Shown one piece after another: positions 51,485 to 60,616 of a DNA stretch of 64,000 nucleotides. The position numbers were made by a program, and so were the translations under genes. The DNA is from Clostridium sp. KNHs205 (GTDB lineage Bacteria > Bacillota > Clostridia > Lachnospirales > Lachnospiraceae), in assembly GCF_000702945.1 (NCBI RefSeq), contig NZ_JNLE01000005.1, positions 682,001 to 746,000 of the forward strand, in the 5' to 3' direction. The first letter of the stretch is position 1. Every line of letters begins with the position of its first letter. The notes under the pieces were generated by a model that was not told the DNA's origin, searched no databases, and was given only the letters and a program-made list of their open reading frames with translations.

Positions 51485-51529
51485 AGTGACTCCTTCCTGA
51501 ATATCCAATTTAAGTGCGAATATTCTCTG

Positions 51530-52195
51530 CTATAATTCTTCTGTGCCAAAGGATGCCTTTTTACAGGAAATCTCTAAGTTGCCGTTACGGCAGCGAAGTT
51601 CATCAATAAATGCTTTTTCCTGAGCCGGATTTTTTAATCCGATACGATAACTTAATTTATAAAGGCTTCCCATATTTGCTGTTTTTACCATAACCAGCTC
51701 AGATCTGTTTGTATATTTTTCAAATAGATCATCAAATACTCCGGAATAATCCAGTCCTTCGGGTATGGTTATGTTTAGATCCTTATCCTGCTGCTTTGTC
51801 TCACCAAAACCGGTAAAGTTGTATAAACAGATGACGATTACGATTATCAGGACAAAGAGCCCTGCTGCTGTAAGATAACCGGTTCCGGTAGCCAGACCAA
51901 TTGCCATTGCCATAAAGATACTTGTAATTTCCTTTGCATGACCCGGGATTGAGCGGAAACGGACCAGACTGAAAGCTCCCATAACCGCAACGCCGGTACC
52001 TAAGTTACCATTGACCAGCATAATTACCATTTGAACAATTGCCGGCATTAAGGCAATTGTCATTACAAAGCCTTTGCTGCTGTTACTGAATTTACTGTGA
52101 ACCCAGGCAACAATTCCTCCCAGTATAATTGAACACGCTGTGCAAAGCAGAAAAGACTGTATTGTAAATGTTCCTGTTAAAACAGAATTAAGCAT
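51530..52195 (-). CDS. DUF4956 membrane protein
   Basis: 221 residues. Four membrane segments near the N-terminus (SFLLCTACSIILGGIVAWVH, FVMTIALMPAIVQMVIMLVN, GVAVMGAFSLVRFRS, MAMAIGLATGTGYLTAAGLF and VLIIVIVICLYNFTGFGE), a SLVRFRSIPGHAKEITSIF loop highly typical of DUF4956, and a C-terminal soluble domain with DYSGVFDDLFEKYT. The function is unknown. It is regularly encoded with VTC-domain and CotH/DUF4353 proteins. It overlaps the VTC-domain gene by 8 bp. Confidence 0.88.
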   Translation of the reverse strand: MLNSVLTGTFTIQSFLLCTACSIILGGIVAWVHSKFSNSSKGFVMTIALMPAIVQMVIMLVNGNLGTGVAVMGAFSLVRFRSIPGHAKEITSIFMAMAIGLATGTGYLTAAGLFVLIIVIVICLYNFTGFGETKQQDKDLNITIPEGLDYSGVFDDLFEKYTNRSELVMVKTANMGSLYKLSYRIGLKNPAQEKAFIDELRCRNGNLEISCKKASFGTEEL

Positions 52196-52919
52196 ATTTT
52201 ATTCCTCCCATTCTTTCGTATATATTTCTATTTGTAAGCTGCTCATAACCTCTGCCGTATTTGGAAAAAGAGGTCGGATAAATCTTCAGTTCATCCAGTA
52301 TATGAGTCAACCAGAGGGGCATTGTTCCGGGTATTTTAATTTCCATTAACCGATAACCTTCGGGCAGTAAAGCGTTGCCATAATTCCCGGCTTCAAGAAA
52401 CAATGTATCTTCTCTCCAGAGAATGTTCGTGTCAAAGGTAACCCGTAATTCAGAGTCCTCAACTCCATACATGGCAACTCTGTCATATGAAATATACATG
52501 GCAGGAGCAATATCATTGTAAAACTGAAGAAACCAGTCTATTTCCCTGATGATCTGAGAATTTTCTTCCGTGGATTTCTTATGATATAAGTAATTTTCAG
52601 CCTTATTAAGTTCAAGCTTTTCGCGTCTTTTATAGACAACACCTTTATATTTTTTCTTTAGTTCTATAAATACCATATCTCCTTCCTGTGGAGTACCGTA
52701 GCTTCTAAGCCTAAGCTTTTCTTTATAAACCGGTTTCTCCATGGAGGTTCTTACCAGCTGATAAGATGGGGTGTCAAAATAAATATTACAGATTGTTGTG
52801 TTACCATATGCATCTACGTTTAATTTATCTTGAAGCCTTGCTCTCAGCTGTTTGTATTCCATCTCACTCAGTAAGTATTTCTTCTCGTAACGTTTAAAGG
52901 TTCCCTGAAACTGACTCAT
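52188..52919 (-). CDS. VTC-domain (polyphosphate polymerase-like) protein
   Basis: 243 residues: FQGTFKRYEKKYLLSEMEYK opens the tunnel fold, TTICNIYFDTPSYQLVRTSM, YKEKLRLRSYGTPQEGDMVF and IELKKKYKGVVYKRREKLEL supply the basic residues lining the NTP/polyP tunnel, and RVTFDTNILWR plus YRLMEIKIPGTMPLWLTHIL supply the acidic metal ligands. Eukaryotic VTC4 makes polyphosphate from ATP; bacterial single-domain versions are less understood. First gene of the operon with DUF4956 and DUF4353, suggesting a joint surface or envelope role. Confidence 0.88.
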   Translation of the reverse strand: MSQFQGTFKRYEKKYLLSEMEYKQLRARLQDKLNVDAYGNTTICNIYFDTPSYQLVRTSMEKPVYKEKLRLRSYGTPQEGDMVFIELKKKYKGVVYKRREKLELNKAENYLYHKKSTEENSQIIREIDWFLQFYNDIAPAMYISYDRVAMYGVEDSELRVTFDTNILWREDTLFLEAGNYGNALLPEGYRLMEIKIPGTMPLWLTHILDELKIYPTSFSKYGRGYEQLTNRNIYERMGGIKYA

Positions 52920-53086
52920 AAATATCCCTCCTGCCTTTTGTTCTCTTTTCTTATTTTGTTCTAACTGATAAACTAATTGTAACCTGCCAACTTAAAATGA
53001 ACTTTAAATTAGACTTTAAATTTACTTTAAATTTACAGAAGTTGGAGGAAAAATTTACATAATCTTAATCGCTGTATTATATACGT

Positions 53087-53119
53087 TAAATCCCGGAGGA
53101 ATGAGCCTCCGGGATTTAA
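53087..53119. terminator. Hairpin upstream of the VTC operon
   Basis: TTAAATCCCGGAGG and CCTCCGGGATTTAA, a 14-bp perfect stem, in the 360-bp gap between the histidine kinase and the VTC-domain gene. It may belong to the leader of the VTC operon or end the kinase transcript. Confidence 0.7.
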
Positions 53120-53171
53120 CAAGGTTCTAAAAGTTCAGACTGTAACATTACTTATCCCTTATTTCAGACTA

Positions 53172-53228
53172 TAAAAAGAGCGGAATCCATTACCTCATAC
53201 AATGATAATGATTCCGCTCTTTTTATTA
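53172..53228 (-). terminator. Terminator of the two-component operon
   Basis: AAAAAGAGCGGAATC and GATTCCGCTCTTTTT, about 50 bp after the kinase stop, with T runs both ways. Confidence 0.85.
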
Positions 53229-53278
53229 TTAAATATCTGCTACCGGCAAACCAAGATAAAAATATTTCTCCTGCAATC

Positions 53279-54523
53279 TTATCCTATGGTTGCAGAAAAG
53301 CACACTTCATTTCCATTTTCACATCTGGCAGAGATCTTTCCATGATGTACCTCCACAATAGATTTCGCAATGGATAAACCAATACCATAACCGCCGGTAT
53401 CCCTGGACCTGGAGGAATCAGCCCGATAGAAGCGGTCAAAAAGCTTATTTAGATTTTCCTTTGTCAAGGCATCAGCTGGCATATCCGTGGTGTTAAATAC
53501 CTCCAGCTTTACCCCTTTCTTATAGGGGGTAAGGCTTACTTTGATTCTGCCACCTGCTGCCGAATACTTTAAGGCATTATCCACAAGGGTTGATACTAAC
53601 TGCTGGATACTGTTCTCTTCACCATAAAGCTTCAGCCCCTCTTCCACCTCTAACAGGAAAGTCTTATTCTGGGTTTCGGCAACTGCCTTAAAGGAGCCGG
53701 CGGTTTCTTTGACAGTTCTGCTGATATCAAATTCCGCAAAACCGGTCTTCATAGTACCCTCATCCATTTTCGATAACATCAGAAGATTCTTTACCAGTTT
53801 ATCAAGTCTTGTTATTTGATTTCTTATGCTCATAATCCATTCGCTCTCTCCACCGGTAAGTTCCAGGACATCTGCATTGGCAGAGATAATGGCAAGAGGC
53901 GTCTTGATTTCATGTCCCGCATCGGTTATGAACTGCTTCTGTTTCTCCATACTTTCGATAATCGGATTCAAGGCTTTTCTGGAAAAAATTGAAACCAATA
54001 TAAACATTAGCAGCAAGGTGCCAAGGGCTACAGCGATGGAAATAAAGAGAAAAAAGCTCATGGTCTGCAGGGAATTGCTGCAGTCTATAAAGATAACCAG
54101 GTATCCGCTGTCCTGTGCAACCATTACATATTTATAGGATTCCTTAAATCCGCTCTTTTTACCCTTTTGAAAGGCTTCCTCTGCATATTCTCTGGCATCA
54201 CTTGAGGAGATTGCCCTGATATGGCTGGTATCGATCTGGCTGGCTGTTCCTTCTGTACTGAGTCTTACGGTAAAATATCTGGTTTCAAAGGGTGTCTCTT
54301 CGCTTAACCGGAAGCCGAAATCAAAATTCTCACCTGGTGGTTTTCCTTTATCAAATTTAGGAAAGTTTCCCTGATTTTCCGATAAGATCTTTAGAGCACC
54401 ATCTATCTTATGATTCATCTGATAGATATTAACGGCATTGATGGTACCGATCAGCAAAAGGATAACTAAAAATAAGGAAACCATAGTAATGGTAATAAAT
54501 TTCTTTTGCAGCTCCCTAATCAT
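53279..54523 (-). CDS. Sensor histidine kinase
   Basis: 414 residues from MIRELQKKFITITMVSLFLV. Two membrane spans (FITITMVSLFLVILLLIGTI and FFLFISIAVALGTLLLMFIL) enclose an extracellular sensor of about 130 residues. H-box: FITDAGHEIKTPLAIISANA with the phospho-His; N-box LVSTLVDNALKYSAAGGRI; G-boxes SRDTGGYGIGLSIAKSIVEV. It phosphorylates the OmpR-type regulator upstream, whose stop it overlaps (AATGATTAG); GAGGAGG sets this start. No HAMP domain is obvious between TM2 and the dimerisation helix. Confidence 0.92.
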   Translation of the reverse strand: MIRELQKKFITITMVSLFLVILLLIGTINAVNIYQMNHKIDGALKILSENQGNFPKFDKGKPPGENFDFGFRLSEETPFETRYFTVRLSTEGTASQIDTSHIRAISSSDAREYAEEAFQKGKKSGFKESYKYVMVAQDSGYLVIFIDCSNSLQTMSFFLFISIAVALGTLLLMFILVSIFSRKALNPIIESMEKQKQFITDAGHEIKTPLAIISANADVLELTGGESEWIMSIRNQITRLDKLVKNLLMLSKMDEGTMKTGFAEFDISRTVKETAGSFKAVAETQNKTFLLEVEEGLKLYGEENSIQQLVSTLVDNALKYSAAGGRIKVSLTPYKKGVKLEVFNTTDMPADALTKENLNKLFDRFYRADSSRSRDTGGYGIGLSIAKSIVEVHHGKISARCENGNEVCFSATIG

Positions 54524-55205
54524 TCTCTGCCTCCTCACAGACCTCCAATTGATAACCTACTCCCCTTACTGCTTTTATTTTAACATTTGCCTCAAGGGAA
54601 TCCAGTTTCTTTCGAAGGTAGGAAATGTATACCCACACAACATTAATCTCTGCCTGTGCATCGTATCCCCAGATTCTTTCCATAAACTGCTCAGTGGAAA
54701 TCAGACGCTTTGGATTAACCATAAGCATCTCCATCATCTGATACTCTTTATTGCCCAGCCTTAAAGAAGCCTTATCATTTGTCAGTTCATAGTTTTCTTT
54801 ATTCAGGGACACATTGCCTACACCAATGATGTTAGGGGTGAATTCAGATTTTCTCCTGCCCATTGCACGGATTCTTGCCAGTAATTCTCCCATGGCAAAG
54901 GGTTTACTCAAATAATCATCTGCTCCTAAATCAAGTCCCGTGATCCGGTCTTCGATTTCAGCCTTTGCCGTAAGCATTAGGATAGGGGTATGAATCCCTT
55001 TGTCCCTGAGCTTTTTTAATACTTCAAGGCCGCTTAACTTCGGCATCATGATGTCTAATATAATAATATCGTAATTCTCAGATAATCCGTAATCCAGGGC
55101 ATCAGCGCCATCATATACTGGATCAACTGAATAATTATTGTGTTTTAGTATGGCAACCAGAGCGTTGGACAGTTCTTTTTCATCTTCTGCTAAAAGTATT
55201 CTCAT
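54516..55205 (-). CDS. OmpR/PhoB-type response regulator
   Basis: 229 residues from MRILLAEDEKELSNALVAIL. Acidic pocket EDE, phospho-Asp in YDIIILDIMMPKLSGLEVLK, Thr in ILMLTAKAEIEDRITGLDLG, Lys in DYLSKPFAMGELLARIRAMG; the C-terminal winged helix has LISTEQFMERIWGYDAQAEI and VWVYISYLRKKLDSL. Likely targets are the VTC/DUF4956/DUF4353 operon downstream. A longer start 15 codons upstream lacks homology; GGGTGAAAAT precedes the chosen ATG. The 530-bp gap upstream (to 55736) shows no gene, only promoter-type DNA. Confidence 0.9.
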   Translation of the reverse strand: MRILLAEDEKELSNALVAILKHNNYSVDPVYDGADALDYGLSENYDIIILDIMMPKLSGLEVLKKLRDKGIHTPILMLTAKAEIEDRITGLDLGADDYLSKPFAMGELLARIRAMGRRKSEFTPNIIGVGNVSLNKENYELTNDKASLRLGNKEYQMMEMLMVNPKRLISTEQFMERIWGYDAQAEINVVWVYISYLRKKLDSLEANVKIKAVRGVGYQLEVCEEAEND

Positions 55206-55736
55206 ATTTTCACCCATTGCATATCGCTTGCATGCCTGCGATACTGCCACAATTCATACAGTTTGGAAATTTAATATTGTGGCACCTTTCTATCGTCAAA
55301 TTTTCTTTCATCTCATACTAATACCATGCATACTGTAAACTTGTCTGCGGTAATGCTATATAATAAGTGTAAATGTCATTTATTCACACTGGCTGCCCCC
55401 ACTGCATGCCGTATCTGTCCTCAGACGCGGAACTGCCACTAATCAGGGTTTGAATTATGCTTATTTATACCTCATACTATGTTCTTACAAATTTACTTTA
55501 TATTATAATCTTACGCTGCTATCAATACATTTTTCCAGCCTGTGCTCTAATAACTGTAACTACTTACCAGCTTGTATATGATGCGAATTATATAAATTCT
55601 GCATCTGATGCTCTAACAACTTTAGATTGTTTACCAGTACCAATGCAGAATTATAATCATTTTTCATTTATTGTCTCAACAGCTTTTTGCATCAAGACGG
55701 TACATAATTATATAACTTTCCTTTTGTCTTTTCATA

Positions 55737-56393
55737 CTACTGATTCATGGTATTTACCTTTATCATATCCAGAATGGTTTGAAAATTTAAATCGGTTGAT
55801 GCCATCTCATCGGCACAACGCTTTAACTCTGCTGTTATCATATCCGGGCAGGTTATGTCCTTTTTATACTTCATCTGATGCTCCAGACTTGCCCAGCAAT
55901 CCATTGCTATGGTCCTTATCTGAAGCTCACAATATACCTCTTGAATATGATCTTCTAAATGAAGAGGAACCTTAAGGATCAGATGATAGCTTCGATATCC
56001 ATTGGGCTTGGGATTTCTGATATAGTCCTTCTCCTCAATCACTTCAAAGTCTTCCTGATTCTTTAACATTTCAACAATCCAGTAGATATCATCGAGAAAG
56101 GTACAGATGATACGAATACCTGCTGCATCAAATATTTGCGTAAGCGCATTGTTTACGGTAACTGTCAGTTCCTTTCGCTTAAGCTTCTCTTTCATACTTT
56201 CTGCTGATTTTATTCTTGCCTTGCAGTGCTCAATTGGATCATTTAAGCCTTTTGTAAGTTTATATTTTCGGATAATCTCAAGTCTTGAAAGAACTTCTAT
56301 AATAGCCCCTTCCAAAAATACATAAGATTCCTGATAGAATTCCTGCTCCGGTGTTAGTGTATCACATTGAATATTGTATTTATACTGCTGCAT
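55737..56393 (-). CDS. Small alarmone synthetase (RelQ/YjbM-type)
   Basis: 218 residues. RelA/SpoT nucleotidyltransferase domain: helical start (TPEQEFYQESYVFLEGAIIE), the ARIKSAESMKEKLKRKEL lysine-rich GTP/ATP region, DAAGIRIICTFLDDIYWI with the metal Asp, RNPKPNGYRSYHLILKVP with the substrate-stacking Tyr, and EVYCELQIRTIAMDCWASLE with the catalytic Glu. It makes (p)ppGpp without a hydrolase domain. AACGGAGG before ATG. Monocistronic. Confidence 0.9.
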   Translation of the reverse strand: MQQYKYNIQCDTLTPEQEFYQESYVFLEGAIIEVLSRLEIIRKYKLTKGLNDPIEHCKARIKSAESMKEKLKRKELTVTVNNALTQIFDAAGIRIICTFLDDIYWIVEMLKNQEDFEVIEEKDYIRNPKPNGYRSYHLILKVPLHLEDHIQEVYCELQIRTIAMDCWASLEHQMKYKKDITCPDMITAELKRCADEMASTDLNFQTILDMIKVNTMNQ

Positions 56394-56625
56394 GGTATCC
56401 CTCCGTTCAATAGGAATGTCTTTTGCTATGGAAAGTATACCATCTTAACCTTAAAACTACTTAAAGGCCTTTTAGGATTCGCTTTATTTTATCATTTTTA
56501 CAGTCTTTCAACCAGTAAAATAGGTGTTGACACATTTATTTCTTACTAATAATTATTCTATTATAATAATAATATTTACAATTGACAAATCCTAATACCA
56601 AGGATATACTGAGTGTAACAAACCG

Positions 56626-56897
56626 TTGATTAAGAGTAGTAAGCAGGATATTCTGTTTAAAGAGAGCCGCAGGTGGTGGAATTGCGGTAGCAAGGATTTT
56701 GCTGAATGGACTTAAGAGGGCAGGAAGAAAGGCTGCGGCTGAGTAATGCCTGACGAGATCTTCACTCGTTACCAAGGAAGCATATATAGGCTGTATATGG
56801 AATAAGAGGATGCCATTGTGCATCAAAATGGGTGGTACCGCAGAAGTTTCAGACTTTTGTCCCAGTATATTTATACTGTGGCAGAGGTCTTTTTTTA
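56626..56897 (+). ncRNA. T-box riboswitch, tryptophan specifier
   Basis: The T-box sequence TGGGTGGTACCGCAG is at 56829-56843. Stem I runs from TTAAGAG to CTTAAGAG with GNUG-type loops, and the specifier loop reads GAATGGAC, giving TGG (Trp) at 56707-56709. The terminator AGACTTTTGTCCCAGTATA / TATACTGTGGCAGAGGTCT with a T run ends at 56897. Uncharged tRNA-Trp would allow read-through into trpB. Confidence 0.93.
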
Positions 56898-56969
56898 TTG
56901 CAATATAGGAAGACAGTGTACACCCGGCAAAGCCAAAATAATTATTTTATCTCGAAAGGAGCAAATATT

Positions 56970-58346
56970 ATGGCAAAAATACCACACAGAATCTATCTTA
57001 CCGAGGAGCAAATGCCCACCAGCTGGTACAATCTTCGCGCTGACATGAAAGAACTGCCGGAACCCATGTTAAATCCTGCCACAAATCAACCCGCTACAGT
57101 GGAGGACCTCTATCCTGTCTTCTGCGAAAAACTTGCAAAACAGGAAATGGACAACACCACCCGCTATATTGATATCCCCGAAGAGATCCAGGAGTTTTAT
57201 AAGATGTACCGGCCTTCTCCTTTAATACGGGCTTACAACCTGGAGAAATACCTTGGTACTCCTGCAAAGATATATTATAAATTCGAAGGAAATAATACAT
57301 CCGGAAGCCATAAATTAAATTCTGCAGTTGCACAGGCTTATTACGCCAAAGAACAGGGGTTGACCAGTCTGACTACGGAAACCGGTGCCGGACAATGGGG
57401 TACCGCCTTATCAGAAGCCTGCGCCTACTACAACATTCCGCTGACAGTATATATGGTAAAGTGCTCCTATGAACAGAAGCCTTTCAGACGAGCAATCATT
57501 GAAACTTTTGACGGCAGGATCTACCCAAGCCCCAGTGATACCACCAATGCCGGTCGTGCTATTCTGGCGGTTGATCCTGACACCACAGGAAGTCTTGGCT
57601 GTGCAATCTCAGAGGCTGTGGAAAAAGCAGTTACGACTCCCGGCTGCCGTTATGTCTTAGGTTCCGTGTTAAATCAGGTATTGCTCCATCAATCCATTAT
57701 CGGATTGGAATCCAAGAAAGCAATGGAACTGATTGATGAGTATCCGGATATCGTAATCGGCTGTGCCGGCGGTGGCTCCAATCTTGGCGGTCTTATTGCC
57801 CCTTTCATGCAGGATAAATTAAACGGAAAAGCCAATCCCAGGATAATTGCTGTAGAACCTGCTTCCTGCCCTTCCTTTACCAGAGGTAAATATGCCTATG
57901 ACTTCTGTGACACAGGTAAAATCACACCACTAGCTAAGATGTATACTCTGGGAAGCGGTTTTGTTCCCTCTGCCAACCATGCGGGAGGCTTAAGATATCA
58001 CGGCATGTCTCCTATTTTATCCAAATTGTATCATGACGGTTATATGGAGGCAGTTTCTGTGGAGCAGACTAAGGTATTCGAAGCCGCTACCCTCTTTGCC
58101 AAGCAGGAGACTATCCTGCCGGCACCGGAATCTTCTCATGCAATTCTTGGTGCGATTAATGAAGCGCTAAAATGCAAAGAGACGGGAGAAGCTAAGACGA
58201 TATTGTTCGGACTTACCGGTACGGGATATTTTGATATGACAGCCTATAATGCTTATATGAGTGGAAAGATGACGGATTATATACCGACAGACGAGGATCT
58301 GGCTATTGGTTTTAATGGATTACCAAAGATACCTGGGATACAGTAG
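56970..58346 (+). CDS. trpB: Tryptophan synthase beta chain-like protein (TrpB2 type)
   Basis: 458 residues from MAKIPHRIYLTEEQMPTSWY, with the long N-terminal segment (RADMKELPEPMLNPATNQPA) typical of TrpB2 (TIGR01415). The PLP lysine is in FEGNNTSGSHKLNSAVAQAY, the TETGAGQWGTALSEAC motif follows, and the phosphate-binding GCAGGGSNLGGL is intact. It makes tryptophan from indole and serine, and can work without a TrpA partner, which is absent here. AAAGGAGCAAATATT before ATG decides the start over a longer frame that would run through the T-box terminator. Controlled by a Trp T-box. Confidence 0.93.
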   Translation: MAKIPHRIYLTEEQMPTSWYNLRADMKELPEPMLNPATNQPATVEDLYPVFCEKLAKQEMDNTTRYIDIPEEIQEFYKMYRPSPLIRAYNLEKYLGTPAKIYYKFEGNNTSGSHKLNSAVAQAYYAKEQGLTSLTTETGAGQWGTALSEACAYYNIPLTVYMVKCSYEQKPFRRAIIETFDGRIYPSPSDTTNAGRAILAVDPDTTGSLGCAISEAVEKAVTTPGCRYVLGSVLNQVLLHQSIIGLESKKAMELIDEYPDIVIGCAGGGSNLGGLIAPFMQDKLNGKANPRIIAVEPASCPSFTRGKYAYDFCDTGKITPLAKMYTLGSGFVPSANHAGGLRYHGMSPILSKLYHDGYMEAVSVEQTKVFEAATLFAKQETILPAPESSHAILGAINEALKCKETGEAKTILFGLTGTGYFDMTAYNAYMSGKMTDYIPTDEDLAIGFNGLPKIPGIQ

Positions 58347-58658
58347 TTGTAGTATGGTGGAACGACTTGCTTTTATGTGGTAGTTTATCCTTGTTATGTA
58401 ACATACTCAAAGTGGAAGGATTTGAAGCGAATACCCTACAAGGAATAGTTATTTTACTGTAAGTTATTCAACTGGGCAGAGCTTATACCTATATGATAAT
58501 TTGTTCTCATTAAAAGTATAACAAAAACGGAAATTTTCAACATATTAATCCATTGGGTAAAAGAAAATACAATCCTTAAACCCTTGCTTTAGCTATGTCT
58601 CTCCTACTACTAGGGCAGACTAGGACTTTAACCATTAAGATTGTACCATGCTGGCTAC

Positions 58659-58708
58659 ACATCAAAAAAAGCCTGTAAACAAGCTTGTTCACAGGCTATT
58701 TTTGATGT
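58659..58708. terminator. Bidirectional terminator after trpB
   Basis: ACATCAAAAA ... AGCCTGT-AAACAAGCTTGTT-CACAGGCT ... TTTTTGATGT. It also closes the secreted protein gene on the other strand. Between trpB and here (58347-58658) no gene is seen. Confidence 0.85.
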
Positions 58709-58722
58709 AAATTACAAACTTT

Positions 58723-59202
58723 TTAAGGCGTCACAGTAATCTCAATATCATCCAGCTTATCTCTAAACCAGCCTTCAGTACTCCCTTGATTATTAATAGC
58801 AATATTATAATGCGCATCTAAAATATATGTGCCGGTTTCTTCCACCACAAAGTTAAAATTTCTTGAAATTTTTTCATTTTTCTTAAACTCTTGAGATTCT
58901 AACGCGCTAGGTTCAACATGTGTCAATCTATTCTCTATATTTTGAAAGTCAACACAGGGCATATTCCCATTTGAATAAAGGGTGACAGTTTTACCGCATT
59001 TATTGGTAATAGTCAATGTGAAAGATACCGTATCGCCAACCCTATAATCAGTTTTATCAAGCTCAATAGAAATCGGAAACTCTTCGGGCGTATACTGTTC
59101 TTCTGCTCCGTTCTTTATTTTTAGATAAAAAGCCATCATTAATAAAGGTACCAATACCAGGCAAGCCATTAAAGCAACTTTCATTTTTGTTGATGTTTTC
59201 AT
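58723..59202 (-). CDS. Membrane-anchored protein with Ig-like (BsuPI-like) domain
   Basis: 159 residues from MKTSTKMKVALMACLVLVPL. One N-terminal membrane anchor or uncleaved signal (VALMACLVLVPLLMMAFYLK), then a beta-sandwich: FPISIELDKTDYRVGDTVSF, TLTITNKCGKTVTLYSNG, and NFNFVVEETGTYILDAHYNI, ending DKLDDIEITVTP. The pattern resembles BsuPI/Ig-like domains that inhibit intracellular proteinases, and the gene lies next to a secreted S1 protease, so a protease-controlling role is a reasonable guess. AAAGGA sits best for this Met among three close ATGs. Confidence 0.6.
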   Translation of the reverse strand: MKTSTKMKVALMACLVLVPLLMMAFYLKIKNGAEEQYTPEEFPISIELDKTDYRVGDTVSFTLTITNKCGKTVTLYSNGNMPCVDFQNIENRLTHVEPSALESQEFKKNEKISRNFNFVVEETGTYILDAHYNIAINNQGSTEGWFRDKLDDIEITVTP

Positions 59203-59437
59203 TTTCATTTGTCCTTTCAACTCGCATTCAACTACATTTTAAAGTAAAAACATTGAAATGTCAAAAAAATTAAAGAAATAAAATTGTCCAAATTGTTTAT
59301 AACGTGCGAAGGATTTCTCAACAAGTTAATAAAATAACAAAATAGGACTAGTTTGAAATGAGCAATGAGTAAAAGAAAACCTACTCTGGCGCATGGCGTG
59401 CTTGATATTTAGATAAATTGTAGGTTGAAAATCTATT

Positions 59438-60616
59438 TCATTTATACAAACTAATACCAAAAGCGGAGTTAATATTATATGCGTACGAAGCCCACGCTTG
59501 GTTATTACTATCTGCAAAGGTTGCTATTCCATATAAAGTTGTAGTATTATTATTTCCAATTTTTGTCCACAAAGGCCCTCCACTATCACCAGCTTGTTGC
59601 AAATTGCTAGCAACAACTTGATTGGTAAAAGTCTGTCCATCATATGTACCGGTCGCTGATCCAGAGACTAAGGTACCGGTATTATAACCACTAGTTATGC
59701 CTCTCTTATAAGTGTTCTGACCTGCTACCATAGGGATTGTCCATATTTGTGAAAAATCTGAAGAAGCAATGGGTGTAAAACCGCTAGCATAAGGTACAAA
59801 TGCCGCATCTATAGTTCCCGAGAATTGCCTTAAAGAAGTTGTTCCTATTTGTGAACCACTTGAGTTATACATTTTTTGGTTTACTGATGTTCCGTGTCCG
59901 GCCGTAACTACTCCATACTGGCCAGTGCTCGCTTTATATGCATTATATCCTACAGTCATATGAGCAGCTCCTGAAGATTTGTCTGAAATATTTGTTCCTG
60001 GAGCAGCCGATGCAGTAGATTTAATACCTGATACTTCTTCAAAAAACAGGTTATTAACAGGTAACTCTAAAATGTTTTCGCTCAGGTATTTGATAATTTC
60101 TTCTTTTCTTGACATGTCTAACAAACCAATTTTTAAACCATTATTAATTTCGTCTGTCATTGTGGAAGCAATATCAAAATCATTCATAACTAAATCAAGC
60201 ATATCTTGAATAGCAAGCAACATTTTCAATGAAACATTTGCTTGTTCATATACTACTCTACTGTCTTCAGCTGCAAATATTGATTTATATTTCTTCGTAT
60301 TACTTTCACCAACAAATTTTATATGCAGTATGTTTTTATCATCAATAAAAGCACCGGCATATTCATCGGGAAGAATTTCTTCGTATTTTTGAACAATATC
60401 AGAATCCTCAAAAGCAAACATGTCTTTTCTGTTTGAAACCTCAAAATCTTCTTTAAAACTTTGCATCATACTAGAATAAAGACTTACACAATAACTATTT
60501 GCATCAAGCGAGTCGCTCAATGTTGATTTGTTTTCTGCCGCGGATACGGTAAAGATAGGCAAGATAAAAACAATGGAAAAAAACAAAGCCAATATACTTT
60601 TTTTCGTAAATTTCAT
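59438..60616 (-). CDS. Secreted trypsin-like serine protease (S1, streptogrisin/alpha-lytic type)
   Basis: 392 residues. Signal peptide MKFTKKSILALFFSIVFILP with cleavage near VSA-AE, then a pro-region of about 175 residues that probably folds the enzyme, then the protease. Triad: His241 in YGVVTAGHGTS, Asp270 in SGTIDAAFVPYAS, Ser345 in QQAGDSGGPLWT (oxyanion GDSGGP). The sequence between Asp and Ser is rich in Gly, Ser and Thr. Such enzymes are unusual in clostridia and more typical of actinobacteria. Weak SD (AAAGGAATT). Upstream 60617-61476 is AT-rich promoter DNA without a gene. Confidence 0.9.
   Translation of the reverse strand: MKFTKKSILALFFSIVFILPIFTVSAAENKSTLSDSLDANSYCVSLYSSMMQSFKEDFEVSNRKDMFAFEDSDIVQKYEEILPDEYAGAFIDDKNILHIKFVGESNTKKYKSIFAAEDSRVVYEQANVSLKMLLAIQDMLDLVMNDFDIASTMTDEINNGLKIGLLDMSRKEEIIKYLSENILELPVNNLFFEEVSGIKSTASAAPGTNISDKSSGAAHMTVGYNAYKASTGQYGVVTAGHGTSVNQKMYNSSGSQIGTTSLRQFSGTIDAAFVPYASGFTPIASSDFSQIWTIPMVAGQNTYKRGITSGYNTGTLVSGSATGTYDGQTFTNQVVASNLQQAGDSGGPLWTKIGNNNTTTLYGIATFADSNNQAWASYAYNINSAFGISLYK

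Noticed and set aside
55457-55975. 172-codon plus-strand frame upstream of the alarmone synthetase
   Set aside because: Its second half is the antisense of the clearly real alarmone synthetase gene and the first half has no RBS.
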